The position numbers and the translations under genes are program-made. Positions 7,343 through 15,221 of a stretch of DNA of 15,638 nt are shown here, in pieces. The DNA comes from WVXT01 sp964345635 (GTDB lineage Bacteria; UBA6262; WVXT01), in NCBI GenBank assembly GCA_964345635.1, contig CAYFRM010000080.1, positions 1 to 15,638 of the forward strand. Reading direction: 5' to 3'. How positions within the stretch are numbered: position 1 is the first letter of the stretch; each line of letters begins with the position of its first letter. A model generated the notes under the pieces. The model ran no database searches and had not been told where the DNA came from. It saw only the letters and a program-made list of their open reading frames with translations.

Positions 7343-8572
7343 ATGGAACTTTTCCTGACACTGGTAACAATTCTGGTTTTGGTTGCGGCCATAGTCTATA
7401 TAGTGGCAAAATATAGCAAAGAAAGAGAGTTCCGAATAATGCTAAAGGAGGCAGAAGACGAAATAGAAGAACATGTAAAAGACCTGGAAATTCTCCTGTC
7501 CTTCTTGTTGGGAATTCATGAATTCGGCGTGGCCACCAGTGGAATAGTGGAAATAGACCGCCTGGCGAAATTGATTGTCATCAATGCAACGCGGCTTTTA
7601 AGAACGGAAATAGGCTCTTTAATGCTGGTGGACAAGGAGACAAACACGATGGAGATTGTGGCAGCAAGAGGTCTGCCCGACGAACTGGTGAAAAACATCC
7701 ATATTCCTATCGGAAAAGGCATTGCCGGGAAAGTGGCTGAAGAAGGAGAGCCGATTCTTTGTGAAAATATAGAAACTGATACGCGTTTTTTGAAGGAAAG
7801 CAGTGAAAAATATACCTCCAAGTCTTTTGTTTCTGTTCCCCTAAAGGTTCAAAACAGGGTAATTGGCGTCTTGAATATAAATAACAAAGAGTCGAAACAA
7901 AAATTTGATGAAAAAGACTTGAGATTATTAACCATCTTAGCCGAGCAATCAGCAAGGACTATTGAAAATGCAGAGCTTTATAAACATATGCAGGACACCT
8001 ATCTGGGAACAATTCAGACTCTGGCGCGAGCTATTGATGCCAAAGACCCTTATACTAAAGGCCATTCGGATAGAGTAACAAGGTATGCGGTGAAGATTGC
8101 CAGAGAGATGAACCTGTCCGAGAACGCAATCAGAAATATTGAATATTCTGCGCTCATTCACGACATTGGAAAGATTGGTATTCAGGAATCGATCCTGACG
8201 AAAAAAGGCGGACTCTCGGGGACAGAATACGAGATTGTCAAGATGCATCCCTTAATTGGCGAAAGCATCATAACTCCCGTTAAGTTCTTAAACGGAGTAG
8301 CTCCGTTAATTCTTTACCATCATGAACGTTTTGACGGCAAGGGCTATCTGGAGGGACTGAGAGGGGAAGCGATTCCTTTAGGTGCGAGGATCATCAGTGT
8401 CGCTGACGCTTTCGATGCCATGACCTCCGACCGGCCCTACCGCAAAGCGTTGACCAGGAAAAAGGCCAGAGAAGAATTGGAGAAAGAGAGTGGAAAAAGA
8501 TTCGATCCCCAGGTGATTGAGGCTTTCTTGAGACTGCTGGACAGAGGAGAATTAGAAAAGGAAGGTCTATAA
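7343..8572 (+). CDS. Membrane-anchored GAF / HD-GYP protein (putative c-di-GMP phosphodiesterase)
   Basis: Probable sensor that hydrolyses cyclic di-GMP. The 409-residue protein has one N-terminal membrane helix (4-22), a charged helical linker (25-50), a GAF sensor domain (about 70-212) and an HD-GYP domain (about 215-400). Metal-ligand motifs visible are the HSDRV histidine (241), HD at 273-274 in HDIGKIGIQ, His302, the HH pair 326-327 in HHERFDGKGY, and Asp355 in SVADAFDAMTSDRPYRKA. These suggest a catalytically competent metal site. The name-giving GYP triad reads GYL (334-336), a departure from consensus that may affect substrate or partner binding. It starts 15 bp after atpD and its stop abuts the nadE start, so it is likely co-transcribed with the ATPase. 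Confidence 0.92.
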   Translation: MELFLTLVTILVLVAAIVYIVAKYSKEREFRIMLKEAEDEIEEHVKDLEILLSFLLGIHEFGVATSGIVEIDRLAKLIVINATRLLRTEIGSLMLVDKETNTMEIVAARGLPDELVKNIHIPIGKGIAGKVAEEGEPILCENIETDTRFLKESSEKYTSKSFVSVPLKVQNRVIGVLNINNKESKQKFDEKDLRLLTILAEQSARTIENAELYKHMQDTYLGTIQTLARAIDAKDPYTKGHSDRVTRYAVKIAREMNLSENAIRNIEYSALIHDIGKIGIQESILTKKGGLSGTEYEIVKMHPLIGESIITPVKFLNGVAPLILYHHERFDGKGYLEGLRGEAIPLGARIISVADAFDAMTSDRPYRKALTRKKAREELEKESGKRFDPQVIEAFLRLLDRGELEKEGL

Positions 8573-9403
8573 TTGGAAAACCTGGCAATTAACTGCAGGC
8601 GAGTAAAGAAAATTCTGGTGGAATTTATCAGAAAGAGAATGGCGAATAGTGGATTCCAGCGGGCAGTCCTGGGTCTTTCCGGGGGAATCGATTCCACGGT
8701 CGTTGCTTACCTGGCGGCGGAGGCACTGGGAGACCCTCATAATGTGTATGCTTTGATTCTACCTTATAGATCTTACCAGTCGGAGAGCGTAAAAGATGCG
8801 CGGCTGATTGTTAAGAAGCTCAGGATAAATTCAGAAATAATAAGGATTGATCCCATGGTGGAAGAATACTTCAGGAAATTTTCTCATAAAAGAATTCCCC
8901 ATCATGCTCTCCCGGGAAGTGATGCTTCCCAGGTTAAGATGCTGGAATACGTGAGGAGAGGAAACAAGATGGCGCGGGAAAGGATGTCTATCCTTTACGA
9001 CTGGGCATTGTCGTTAAGGGCTTTGGTACTGGGGACGAGCAACAAGACGGAGTTAAGTATGGGCTATTTTACCAAATATGGCGACGGAGGAGTCGACATG
9101 GAGCCGCTGGGAGGGCTTTACAAGACTCAGGTGAGGCAACTGGCGAAATATCTGGGGATTCCGGAGACGATTATAGAGAGGCGTCCGTCGGCAGGTTTAT
9201 GGCCGGGGCAGACCGACGAAGGAGAACTGGGCATCAATTACGAGGAGCTGGATAAAATATTATGTTGCATGTTAGAGAAAAAATATAGTATTAAAAAATT
9301 ACTAACTCTTGGCTTTTCCCGGGAAAATATCGAGAAGGTCAAAAATTTTGTCGAGAGGTCGGAGCACAAAAGGAGGCTGCCCCCGGTTGCTAAGATAAGG
9401 TAA
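8573..9403 (+). CDS. nadE: NH3-dependent NAD+ synthetase
   Basis: Catalyses the last step of NAD biosynthesis, ATP-dependent amidation of deamido-NAD (NaAD) using ammonia. The 276-residue protein has the PP-loop ATP pyrophosphatase motif SGGIDS (36-41), then LGTSNKTELSMGYFTKYGDGGVDMEPLG and RPSAGLWPGQTDEGELG, all hallmark NadE segments. It has no nitrilase/glutaminase N-terminal domain, so it depends on free ammonia. The start is taken as TTG 8573, directly after the TAA of the HD-GYP gene, with AAAGGAAGG about 7 bases upstream. The first ATG (8641) would remove the N-terminal helix before the ATP loop and is less likely. It is 5 bp from rsmI. Confidence 0.95.
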   Translation: MENLAINCRRVKKILVEFIRKRMANSGFQRAVLGLSGGIDSTVVAYLAAEALGDPHNVYALILPYRSYQSESVKDARLIVKKLRINSEIIRIDPMVEEYFRKFSHKRIPHHALPGSDASQVKMLEYVRRGNKMARERMSILYDWALSLRALVLGTSNKTELSMGYFTKYGDGGVDMEPLGGLYKTQVRQLAKYLGIPETIIERRPSAGLWPGQTDEGELGINYEELDKILCCMLEKKYSIKKLLTLGFSRENIEKVKNFVERSEHKRRLPPVAKIR

Positions 9404-9408
9404 AAGTT

Positions 9409-10068
9409 ATGGGTATACTCTATGTTGTGGCCACTCCCATCGGGAATCTGGAAGATATAACGTTGAGAGCGCTACGTATTCTTAAGGAAGTCGATCTAAT
9501 TGCCGCCGAAGATACGAGAAAGACGAGAAAATTATTAAGCCATTATGGTATTCACACTCCCTTGACCAGCTATTATGGCAGAGAAGGGAAAGCAGATTAT
9601 CTGCTGGAGACTCTGGGAAGAGGCAAGAATATTGCTCTGGTCTCCGAAGCAGGAACTCCCGGAATTTCTGACCCCGGTTATCCTCTTATAAAGAAAGCAA
9701 TAGAGAAGCGAATTACTATCCAGTCGATTCCCGGCCCCTGTGCTGCCATATCGGCACTCGTTGTTTCCGGCCTGCCCACTGATGGATTCATCTTTACGGG
9801 CTTCTTACCTCGCAAGAAAGGAAAGTTATCAAAGCGACTGGGAGAACTATTCAATTTTGAAAAGACAGTTATTTTTTTCGAATCGCCGAACAGGATAGTA
9901 ACCACTCTGGAGATGGTCAAGGAAAATTTTGGCGAGGTGGATGTAGTTATCGCGCGGGAATTGACCAAAAAGTTTGAAGAAGTCATCAGAGGGAGTATTG
10001 GCGAGGTATTGACTTTGCTTAAACGTAAAAAAATAAGAGGTGAAATAATAATTCTCCTTCATAAGTAA
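9409..10068 (+). CDS. rsmI: 16S rRNA (cytidine1402-2'-O)-methyltransferase
   Basis: SAM-dependent methyltransferase that modifies C1402 in the decoding centre of 16S rRNA. The 219-residue protein has the family start LYVVATPIGNLEDITLRA, AAEDTRKTRKLL (32-43), the SAM-binding EAGTPGISDPG (80-90, with Glu80 where Asp is usual), PGPCAAISALVVSGLPTDGFIFTGFLPRKK, and FFESPNR in the later half. It ends soon after the core fold, so it lacks the C-terminal extension of the longer E. coli enzyme (286 residues); this short form is seen in other bacteria. The start is ATG 9409, 5 bp after the nadE stop. Part of the same packed + strand run. Confidence 0.95.
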   Translation: MGILYVVATPIGNLEDITLRALRILKEVDLIAAEDTRKTRKLLSHYGIHTPLTSYYGREGKADYLLETLGRGKNIALVSEAGTPGISDPGYPLIKKAIEKRITIQSIPGPCAAISALVVSGLPTDGFIFTGFLPRKKGKLSKRLGELFNFEKTVIFFESPNRIVTTLEMVKENFGEVDVVIARELTKKFEEVIRGSIGEVLTLLKRKKIRGEIIILLHK

Positions 10069-10131
10069 AGAGACTAAAATTTCTATCTCGGGTTGATATT
10101 CGGAAGAATTTCAGGTATAATTACTGGTGAA

Positions 10132-12282
10132 ATGGCAATAAAGATTAGACTATTCCACAAATTTATACTCATTATGGTCGTTCTTGCTGTTCTTCCCCTG
10201 TCCATCGTGGGACTGAGGATGATTAATATCAACAAAGTGGCTCTTCAGGATTCTATTCTGGAACTCCATACTCATCTGGCTCAGTCGCTGGCGGAGAAGA
10301 TCGACGATTATATAGATAATTTGAGAGGGAAACTGTCATTCATAATCACTTCTCAGAAGATTGCGAGAATGTCCTGGGCAGAAAAGAGAGTTGTGCTGAA
10401 ATCTCTTCTGGAGACAAGCGATGATTTCGTTACCATTTCTATCGTGGATAGTAAAGGAGCGGAGATAGTAAAAGTCTATAACCCAAACCTGGAGAAAAAG
10501 CCAAGGCTGCTTAACCTGAGAGAAGACAAATTATTTCTCAAAGCCCTTCGCGGCAGTCATGATATTAGTTCTCTATATTATGTGGAAGACGATCCCCGGT
10601 TGAACGTAGCTTATCCTCTGGTGGAAGGTCAGGTAATCTACATCGTGGTCACGCTGAACAAACTCTGGCACAAGATTTACGGCACGATGATCGGGAGGAC
10701 CGGTTTTGCTTTTCTGGTAAACAAGGAGGGAAAAATCATAGCCCATCCCCAGAAAAAAAGGGCCATAGACTTTGAAGATGCCACTCAGTTAGCCATCGTG
10801 CAGGAAGTACTTTCGGGAAAGACCCTGGGAAGTAAGGAATTCACCGATGAGAGAGGCGTGGAGATGGTTGGCGCCTACGCTCCGGTGAAGAGATTAGGAT
10901 GGGGGATGATTGTCCAGCAGGCAAAAAATGACGCCTATATCTCGGCGATCAAAATGAAGCAGAACGCCATCCTCTGGATAATCGTGTCCATATTGGGAGC
11001 AGCCTTTGTGGGGCTCCTAACTGCCCGGGGACTGAGCCGTCCCATCCTCAACTTGATTGTGGGTGCGGGAAAAGTGGCCGAAGGCGATTTTACCCATAAG
11101 GTTGTGGTGGAGACTCACGATGAACTGTTAACTCTGGCTGATACGTTCAATCTTATGACGCAGAAATTGAAGGAATATAACGACTTGCAGATTGACAGGA
11201 TAATTGCCGAGAAGACGAAAACAGAAGCGGTAATCTATAGCATTGCCGACGGAATTGTGATGACAGATTTTTCCGGCAAAATAGCGCTTATGAACAAGCA
11301 GGCTCGGAAAATGCTTCAAGTTAGCGGAGAGGACGTCCTGGACAAAAATTTGATAGATTACATTGGAGACCAGAGGATTGCCCAGAGCCTTCGTGAAATA
11401 ATGGAACAGAAAGAGAAGACTGTAGTGAGGGAGATCGACCTCTCTCAGGGCCCTTACCGCAAGTTCATAAAGACGGGCACCAATATCGTAACTACCGAGA
11501 AAGGAAAGAATCTGGGCGTGGTTACAGTGCTCCACGACGTTACTCTGGAGAAAGAGATAGAAAAGATGAAGGAAGATTTTGTCCATTCCATAACTCACGA
11601 CCTGAGAAGCCCGATGACTTCCATTCGGGGATTCATTGAGGTTCTGCTTGATGGCTCGGCTGGCGAAATAAGCGAAGAGCAAAGGGAATTCTTAGAAATA
11701 ATAGATGGGTCCAGCCAGAAGCTTCTGGGTATGATTAATAATATACTGGATGCGGCAAAGTTAGAAACCGGGAGAATGAAACTTGCTCTCACAAAGTTTG
11801 ACCCCGGGGAGACAGTGGAAAGGGTAATCAAGATAATGGAACCCCAGGCGGCCAAATCAGGAGTGAAGCTTTCCAGTCAGGGGTTTGATACCTTTCCCTC
11901 AATCAAGGCTGACAGTGACCTAATGGAGCGGGTAATTATGAATCTTGTCTCCAATGCCATAAAGTTTACTCCTTCCGAAGGGAGCGTGGACATAATCGGG
12001 CAGGACCTCCCGGAAAAGATTCAAATTACTGTTAGTGATACAGGTCCGGGAATTCCTTCCGACTATTTAGACAAAGTATTCAACAAATTTCAGCAGATCG
12101 GAATCGGTAAGGATGAGAAGAGGAGGGGATCCGGTTTAGGTTTAACTATCGCTAAGTACGGAGTAGAAGCCCATTTGGGAAAAATCTGGGTGGAGTCGGA
12201 AATGGGGAAGGGAAGTAAGTTCTCTTTCTGGCTTCCCAAAAAGTTGGTAAAGAATAAGAAGGGAGAAATCGTATGTGGCTGA
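10132..12282 (+). CDS. Membrane sensor histidine kinase (dCache-HAMP-PAS-HisKA-HATPase)
   Basis: Inner-membrane sensor kinase of 716 residues. From ATG 10132: membrane helix 1 (about 9-30), an extracytoplasmic dCache-like double sensor region (about 35-270, with IVDSKGAEIVKVYNP and FLVNKEGKIIAHPQ), helix 2 (about 278-299), HAMP (300-350), PAS (about 362-475), HisKA with phospho-acceptor His489 in SITHDLRSPMTS, and an ATPase domain with N box NLVSNAIKFTP (604-614), G1 DTGPGIP (636-642) and G2 GSGLGL (666-671). All kinase boxes are intact. The periplasmic sensor probably binds a small molecule, identity unknown. An in-frame TTG at 10093 would add 13 residues; neither start has a strong ribosome site. 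The 3' end overlaps the LysM/FecR gene by 10 bp, indicating translational coupling; the double-receiver gene two genes on is a likely partner. Confidence 0.93.
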   Translation: MAIKIRLFHKFILIMVVLAVLPLSIVGLRMININKVALQDSILELHTHLAQSLAEKIDDYIDNLRGKLSFIITSQKIARMSWAEKRVVLKSLLETSDDFVTISIVDSKGAEIVKVYNPNLEKKPRLLNLREDKLFLKALRGSHDISSLYYVEDDPRLNVAYPLVEGQVIYIVVTLNKLWHKIYGTMIGRTGFAFLVNKEGKIIAHPQKKRAIDFEDATQLAIVQEVLSGKTLGSKEFTDERGVEMVGAYAPVKRLGWGMIVQQAKNDAYISAIKMKQNAILWIIVSILGAAFVGLLTARGLSRPILNLIVGAGKVAEGDFTHKVVVETHDELLTLADTFNLMTQKLKEYNDLQIDRIIAEKTKTEAVIYSIADGIVMTDFSGKIALMNKQARKMLQVSGEDVLDKNLIDYIGDQRIAQSLREIMEQKEKTVVREIDLSQGPYRKFIKTGTNIVTTEKGKNLGVVTVLHDVTLEKEIEKMKEDFVHSITHDLRSPMTSIRGFIEVLLDGSAGEISEEQREFLEIIDGSSQKLLGMINNILDAAKLETGRMKLALTKFDPGETVERVIKIMEPQAAKSGVKLSSQGFDTFPSIKADSDLMERVIMNLVSNAIKFTPSEGSVDIIGQDLPEKIQITVSDTGPGIPSDYLDKVFNKFQQIGIGKDEKRRGSGLGLTIAKYGVEAHLGKIWVESEMGKGSKFSFWLPKKLVKNKKGEIVCG

Positions 12283-13700
12283 GGGGCAAGAGAAGGCTAA
12301 TTCTGATTATAGCGTCTTCGCTTATTGTGTGTCTCTTTTCCTTATCTACTGCCCAGGAAGAAGCGGTTAAGCTCATCGAAGTAACTGTAAAAAAAGGAGA
12401 TACGCTATACAAGTTTGCCGAGATATATCTCAGAGATCCGTCACTCTGGCCGGAGATTTACAAATATAATAAAGACCTGGTAAAAAATCCCGATCTCATC
12501 CTTCCCGCAATGAGAATTAAAGTTCCCGTCGGCTTACTGAAAGATGAGATTGCCGACATAATCCGTATGAAAAACAATGTGCGTACCAGGAAAAGGGGAG
12601 AATCGGAATGGGAGAGGGCAGTTCTCTATACGAGACTATTCTCTGAAGACGGAGTGAGAACTCTTTCTGACTCTCTGGCTCATATAAGATTTTTAAAGGG
12701 CGAGATCGTGAGGTTGGGGGAGAACTCACTGGTTATTCTTAAACCGGAAAAGAAAGAGGAGACAGTGGAGTTACTTTCGGGAGAGTTAAGAGCATCGGAG
12801 GCAAAGGTTCTTACTGCTTCTGCAGTAGTTGAGCCCCAAATATCACCCACGCTTGGCAAACCCGATTTCAAGGCAAAGATAAAGAAAGACAGGACAACCC
12901 TGGTAGCTGTTTACAAGGGAAAAGTGGACCTCATAGCTCAGGGAGAGAGAGTGACAATCCCTGAAGGATTTATGTCTCAGGCAAAATTAGACTACGCTCC
13001 GGAGAAACCTATTGCCCTGCCGCCTCCACCTGAGCTTGGCGAGGCTAAGGAGGAACTGGCAAAGAGACCGGGAGCCCCTGAGTTGGCTGAGCAGGAAGCG
13101 GCAGAAGAAGAGATTAATCTGGAGGATACTCTTACCAGGTTCGATTTCTCAGAAAAGAAGACGAGATTGGGTATAAAGTATCTGCATCTGCAGGTTGCTT
13201 CCGATAGGCAATTTATAAATATTGTCGAAGATAAAAATCTGGAGAGTATCAATGAGTACCGGAGGAGCAGACTTCCCGACGGCGAATATTTCTGGAGGGT
13301 CTCATATGTTTATGAAGACGAGTTTGAGAGCAAATATTCTCCCGCCAGAAGTTTCACGGTGGTTACCACCCCTCCCGGTTTACAGGTCTCTTCTCCCGAA
13401 GAAGGAGAGAAAATCCCGGATGAGTTTATTAAAGTGAAAGGCAGGACAGATGAAGGGTGCACAGTCAAAGTTAATGATAAACGCGTATACGTTGACCGGG
13501 AAGGGGAATTTTTCGATGTGGTATATTTGGTTCTGGGAGAAAACATAATCACCATTCAGTCCGAAGACAAAAAAGGTAACGTAGCAATAGTAAAGAGAAA
13601 AGTAGAAGCAGTAGCTCCCAAGAAGAGAGGTTTCTGGGGTGGGACAGGGATTGCGATTACGATAGGTATAATGGCAATCATTCTGGTGAGTGTACTTTAA
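12273..13700 (+). CDS. Exported LysM-FecR-Ig-like envelope protein with C-terminal membrane helix
   Basis: 475-residue envelope protein. It has a signal peptide (1-27, probable cleavage after STA), a LysM domain (about 35-85, EVTVKKGDTLYKFAEIYL...NPDLILPAMRIKVP) likely binding peptidoglycan, and a FecR-like domain (about 101-238, with DGVRTLSDSLAHIRF and YKGKVDLIAQGERVTIPEG). A Pro/Glu/Ala-rich linker (243-281), a fibronectin-type beta domain (about 295-363, LPDGEYFWRVSYVYEDE) and an Ig-like domain (368-445, INITIQ-type pattern) follow, then a C-terminal hydrophobic segment (455-475) that could anchor it. FecR domains usually relay or organise envelope signals, but no sigma or anti-sigma part is present. 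ATG 12273 has GGGAG about 7 bases upstream and overlaps the kinase gene by 10 bp. A structural or sensory partner of that kinase is a reasonable inference; the ligand is unknown. Confidence 0.85.
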   Translation: MWLRGKRRLILIIASSLIVCLFSLSTAQEEAVKLIEVTVKKGDTLYKFAEIYLRDPSLWPEIYKYNKDLVKNPDLILPAMRIKVPVGLLKDEIADIIRMKNNVRTRKRGESEWERAVLYTRLFSEDGVRTLSDSLAHIRFLKGEIVRLGENSLVILKPEKKEETVELLSGELRASEAKVLTASAVVEPQISPTLGKPDFKAKIKKDRTTLVAVYKGKVDLIAQGERVTIPEGFMSQAKLDYAPEKPIALPPPPELGEAKEELAKRPGAPELAEQEAAEEEINLEDTLTRFDFSEKKTRLGIKYLHLQVASDRQFINIVEDKNLESINEYRRSRLPDGEYFWRVSYVYEDEFESKYSPARSFTVVTTPPGLQVSSPEEGEKIPDEFIKVKGRTDEGCTVKVNDKRVYVDREGEFFDVVYLVLGENIITIQSEDKKGNVAIVKRKVEAVAPKKRGFWGGTGIAITIGIMAIILVSVL

Positions 13701-13711
13701 AGGTTAAAAAG

Positions 13712-14530
13712 ATGCCCAAGAAAGTGCTTATTGTAGATAGCGATATTGACGCCAGGTTTCTGGTGAAGGTCCATTTGAGAAGATTCAATGTTGAATTTAT
13801 CGAAGCCAGAGACGGAGAGTCGGGGCTGGCACTCTCCCTGTCAGAGAAACCCGATTTAATTGTGATGGATTACGTTCTGCCCAGGTTAAGTGGCTACGAG
13901 ATGGTAAAGAGAATTCAGAAACATAAGACTACCAGAAATATCCCCATAATCATAGCCACAATAGCCGGTTTCGACCTGCAGATGAAAGAATTGAATGTTG
14001 TGGAGTATCTTCCCAAACCTTTCTCTCGCGAACAATTTTTAGAAGCAGTGGAGAAAGCTTTGGGTAAGATACCCCTAAAAAGGAAGGAAGCCAGAGTAGC
14101 CACCCCCGGCACCCGGACGGCGAATGTAGCTCCTGTGGAAAAGAAAGAGAAGGCCAAAGCCACAATGAAAAAGATTGTCGTGGCAGACGACGAAGAAGAC
14201 GTAAGAGAGTTCCTGAAAATTCTACTCAAAGACAAGTATCGAGTAACCCTGGCAAAAGACGGGCTGGATTTGATAGAAAAAGTCAAGAAAGAGAAACCGG
14301 ATTTAATCATCTGTGATGTTATTATGCCCGGACAAAGCGGATATAAGAGTATTAAAAGGTTAAGGGAGAAGCCCGAATTTATCAATTTGCCGGTAATCTT
14401 CAATTCGGGCTTGGTCAAAGATAAAGAGTTATACGAGACCTTAAAGCCAGAAGGCCCGAGCTATTTCGTGAATAAACCCTTCGTCAAGAAGGCCCTTTTG
14501 AATAAGATAGAAGAAATGTTAAATAGATAG
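13712..14530 (+). CDS. Double-receiver response regulator without output domain
   Basis: 272-residue cytoplasmic protein made of two CheY-like receiver domains joined by a basic, Ala/Lys-rich linker (about 121-151). Receiver 1 (3-118) has acidic pocket Asp9/Asp11, phospho-acceptor Asp53 in LIVMDYVLP, Thr83 and Lys102 in PKPF. Receiver 2 (152-271) has Asp159/Asp160, phospho-acceptor Asp202 in LIICDVIMPG, Ser232 and Lys255 in NKPF. Both sets of phosphorylation residues are intact. There is no DNA-binding or enzymatic output, so it may act in a phosphorelay, as a phosphate sink or through protein-protein contact. It starts 11 bp after the LysM/FecR gene and is likely phosphorylated by the kinase at 10132-12282 (inference from adjacency). 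Internal ATG 14164 could yield receiver 2 alone, but no clear ribosome site supports this. Confidence 0.93.
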   Translation: MPKKVLIVDSDIDARFLVKVHLRRFNVEFIEARDGESGLALSLSEKPDLIVMDYVLPRLSGYEMVKRIQKHKTTRNIPIIIATIAGFDLQMKELNVVEYLPKPFSREQFLEAVEKALGKIPLKRKEARVATPGTRTANVAPVEKKEKAKATMKKIVVADDEEDVREFLKILLKDKYRVTLAKDGLDLIEKVKKEKPDLIICDVIMPGQSGYKSIKRLREKPEFINLPVIFNSGLVKDKELYETLKPEGPSYFVNKPFVKKALLNKIEEMLNR

Positions 14531-14554
14531 AAAAAGGGGTCAGAGTCATTTTTT
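14531..14554. repeat. 24-bp direct repeat, copy 1
   Basis: The segment with core GGGGTCAGAGTCA, flanked by an A5 run on the left and a T6 run on the right, recurs without a mismatch at 15222-15245. This copy begins immediately after the response-regulator stop. Here GAGTCA (14543-14548) can pair with TGACTC (14554-14559) around a T5 loop; copy 2 lacks the right arm. Motifs of this kind are, from memory, frequent near REP-associated (IS200-like) transposases in environmental genomes, but no transposase is present here. It could also weakly terminate transcription of the upstream operon. Confidence 0.8.
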
Positions 14555-14565
14555 GACTCAATCAT

Positions 14566-14637
14566 GGGCTCATAGCTCAACGGATAGAGCACAGGGTTGC
14601 GGACCCTGGTGTGAGGGTTCGATTCCCTCTGAGCCCT
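14566..14637 (+). tRNA. tRNA-Arg(GCG)
   Basis: Complete cloverleaf: acceptor GGGCTCA/TGAGCCC, U8-A9, D stem GCTC/GAGC with A14, G18-G19 and A20, anticodon stem CAGGG/CCCTG with loop TTGCGGA, a 4-nt variable loop GTGT, and T arm GAGGG-TTCGATT-CCCTC. Anticodon GCG lies at 14599-14601 and reads CGC/CGU arginine codons. A20 matches the arginine identity position known from E. coli. Two points are unusual: bacteria normally read these codons with an ACG (inosine) anticodon, and the discriminator base is T (14637). The CCA end is not encoded. Confidence 0.93.
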
Positions 14638-14658
14638 TTAAATTTATAGGTATCGGGC

Positions 14659-15105
14659 GTGAGGATTTTTCTGATTTTTGCAAATGGGATATGCATTGGA
14701 TGGGCAGGTCTCGTATTTCTCTATTTTCTTAAATATGATTTCATCTCCTGGGTCATGACCGATGTCTCTTCTCTCATCCAGCTGTTCGTAGTATTTGCTC
14801 TAATTTTGGGAAAGAAAATATTGATGAATGTTTCCATCCCTTTCCTTCTATTTTATGGAGCAGGGGGATTTTTTATTTTCCATTGGTCTTCCCGGACGAT
14901 GCCTGCCCAGATAAGCCACTCGATAATGGTTCTGACAGCCCTCTATATTATCTATTTTATGATTACGCGCTGGCAGATAGGGAAGTTGGCAATCGGGATT
15001 ATGCTGGGAATAATACTTTTCGTGCCGTTCAGAGTATTTCAGATTTACTATACGAAGGCCCATCCGGAAGTGGAAAGTCATATCGAATTTTTTAAAGGCA
15101 AGTGA
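14659..15105 (+). CDS. Small polytopic membrane protein, function unknown
   Basis: 148-residue hydrophobic protein that I do not recognise. About four to five membrane helices are visible: roughly 4-25, 32-50, 56-75, 84-102 and 108-128. A polar C-terminal tail follows (YYTKAHPEVESHIEFFKGK). Cys12 and a few Trp residues are present, but no catalytic motif or metal site is evident. The start is GTG 14659, 21 bp after tRNA-Arg, with AGGTATCGGG upstream; the next in-frame ATG codons lie inside the protein. It lies between two tRNA genes and within the two copies of the 24-bp repeat. Being real is supported by a consistent helix pattern and its fit between the tRNAs; function remains open. Confidence 0.65.
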   Translation: MRIFLIFANGICIGWAGLVFLYFLKYDFISWVMTDVSSLIQLFVVFALILGKKILMNVSIPFLLFYGAGGFFIFHWSSRTMPAQISHSIMVLTALYIIYFMITRWQIGKLAIGIMLGIILFVPFRVFQIYYTKAHPEVESHIEFFKGK

Positions 15106-15111
15106 CTTTGG

Positions 15112-15198
15112 GGAGAGATGCCGGAGTGGTTGAACGGGGCGGTCTCGAAAACCGCTATCCCGATTTCGGGATCGGAGGTTCGAATCCTCCTCTCTCCG
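15112..15198 (+). tRNA. tRNA-Ser(CGA)
   Basis: Class II tRNA of 87 nt: acceptor GGAGAGA/TCTCTCC, anticodon stem GCGGT/ACCGC with loop CTCGAAA (anticodon CGA at 15146-15148, reading UCG), an 18-nt variable arm (15156-15173) with an ATCCCGA/TCGGGAT stem, T arm GGAGG-TTCGAAT-CCTCC and the G discriminator (15198) that serine tRNAs require. CCA is not encoded. It begins 6 bp after the stop of the membrane-protein gene. Confidence 0.97.
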
Positions 15199-15221
15199 CT
15201 TGATTCACAGGAAAAAAAGAA

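Noticed and set aside
13915..14418. Antisense frame of 167 codons opposite the double-receiver gene
   Set aside because: The + strand protein is a clear pair of receivers with intact motifs; the antisense product is Ser/Phe-rich and unrecognisable.
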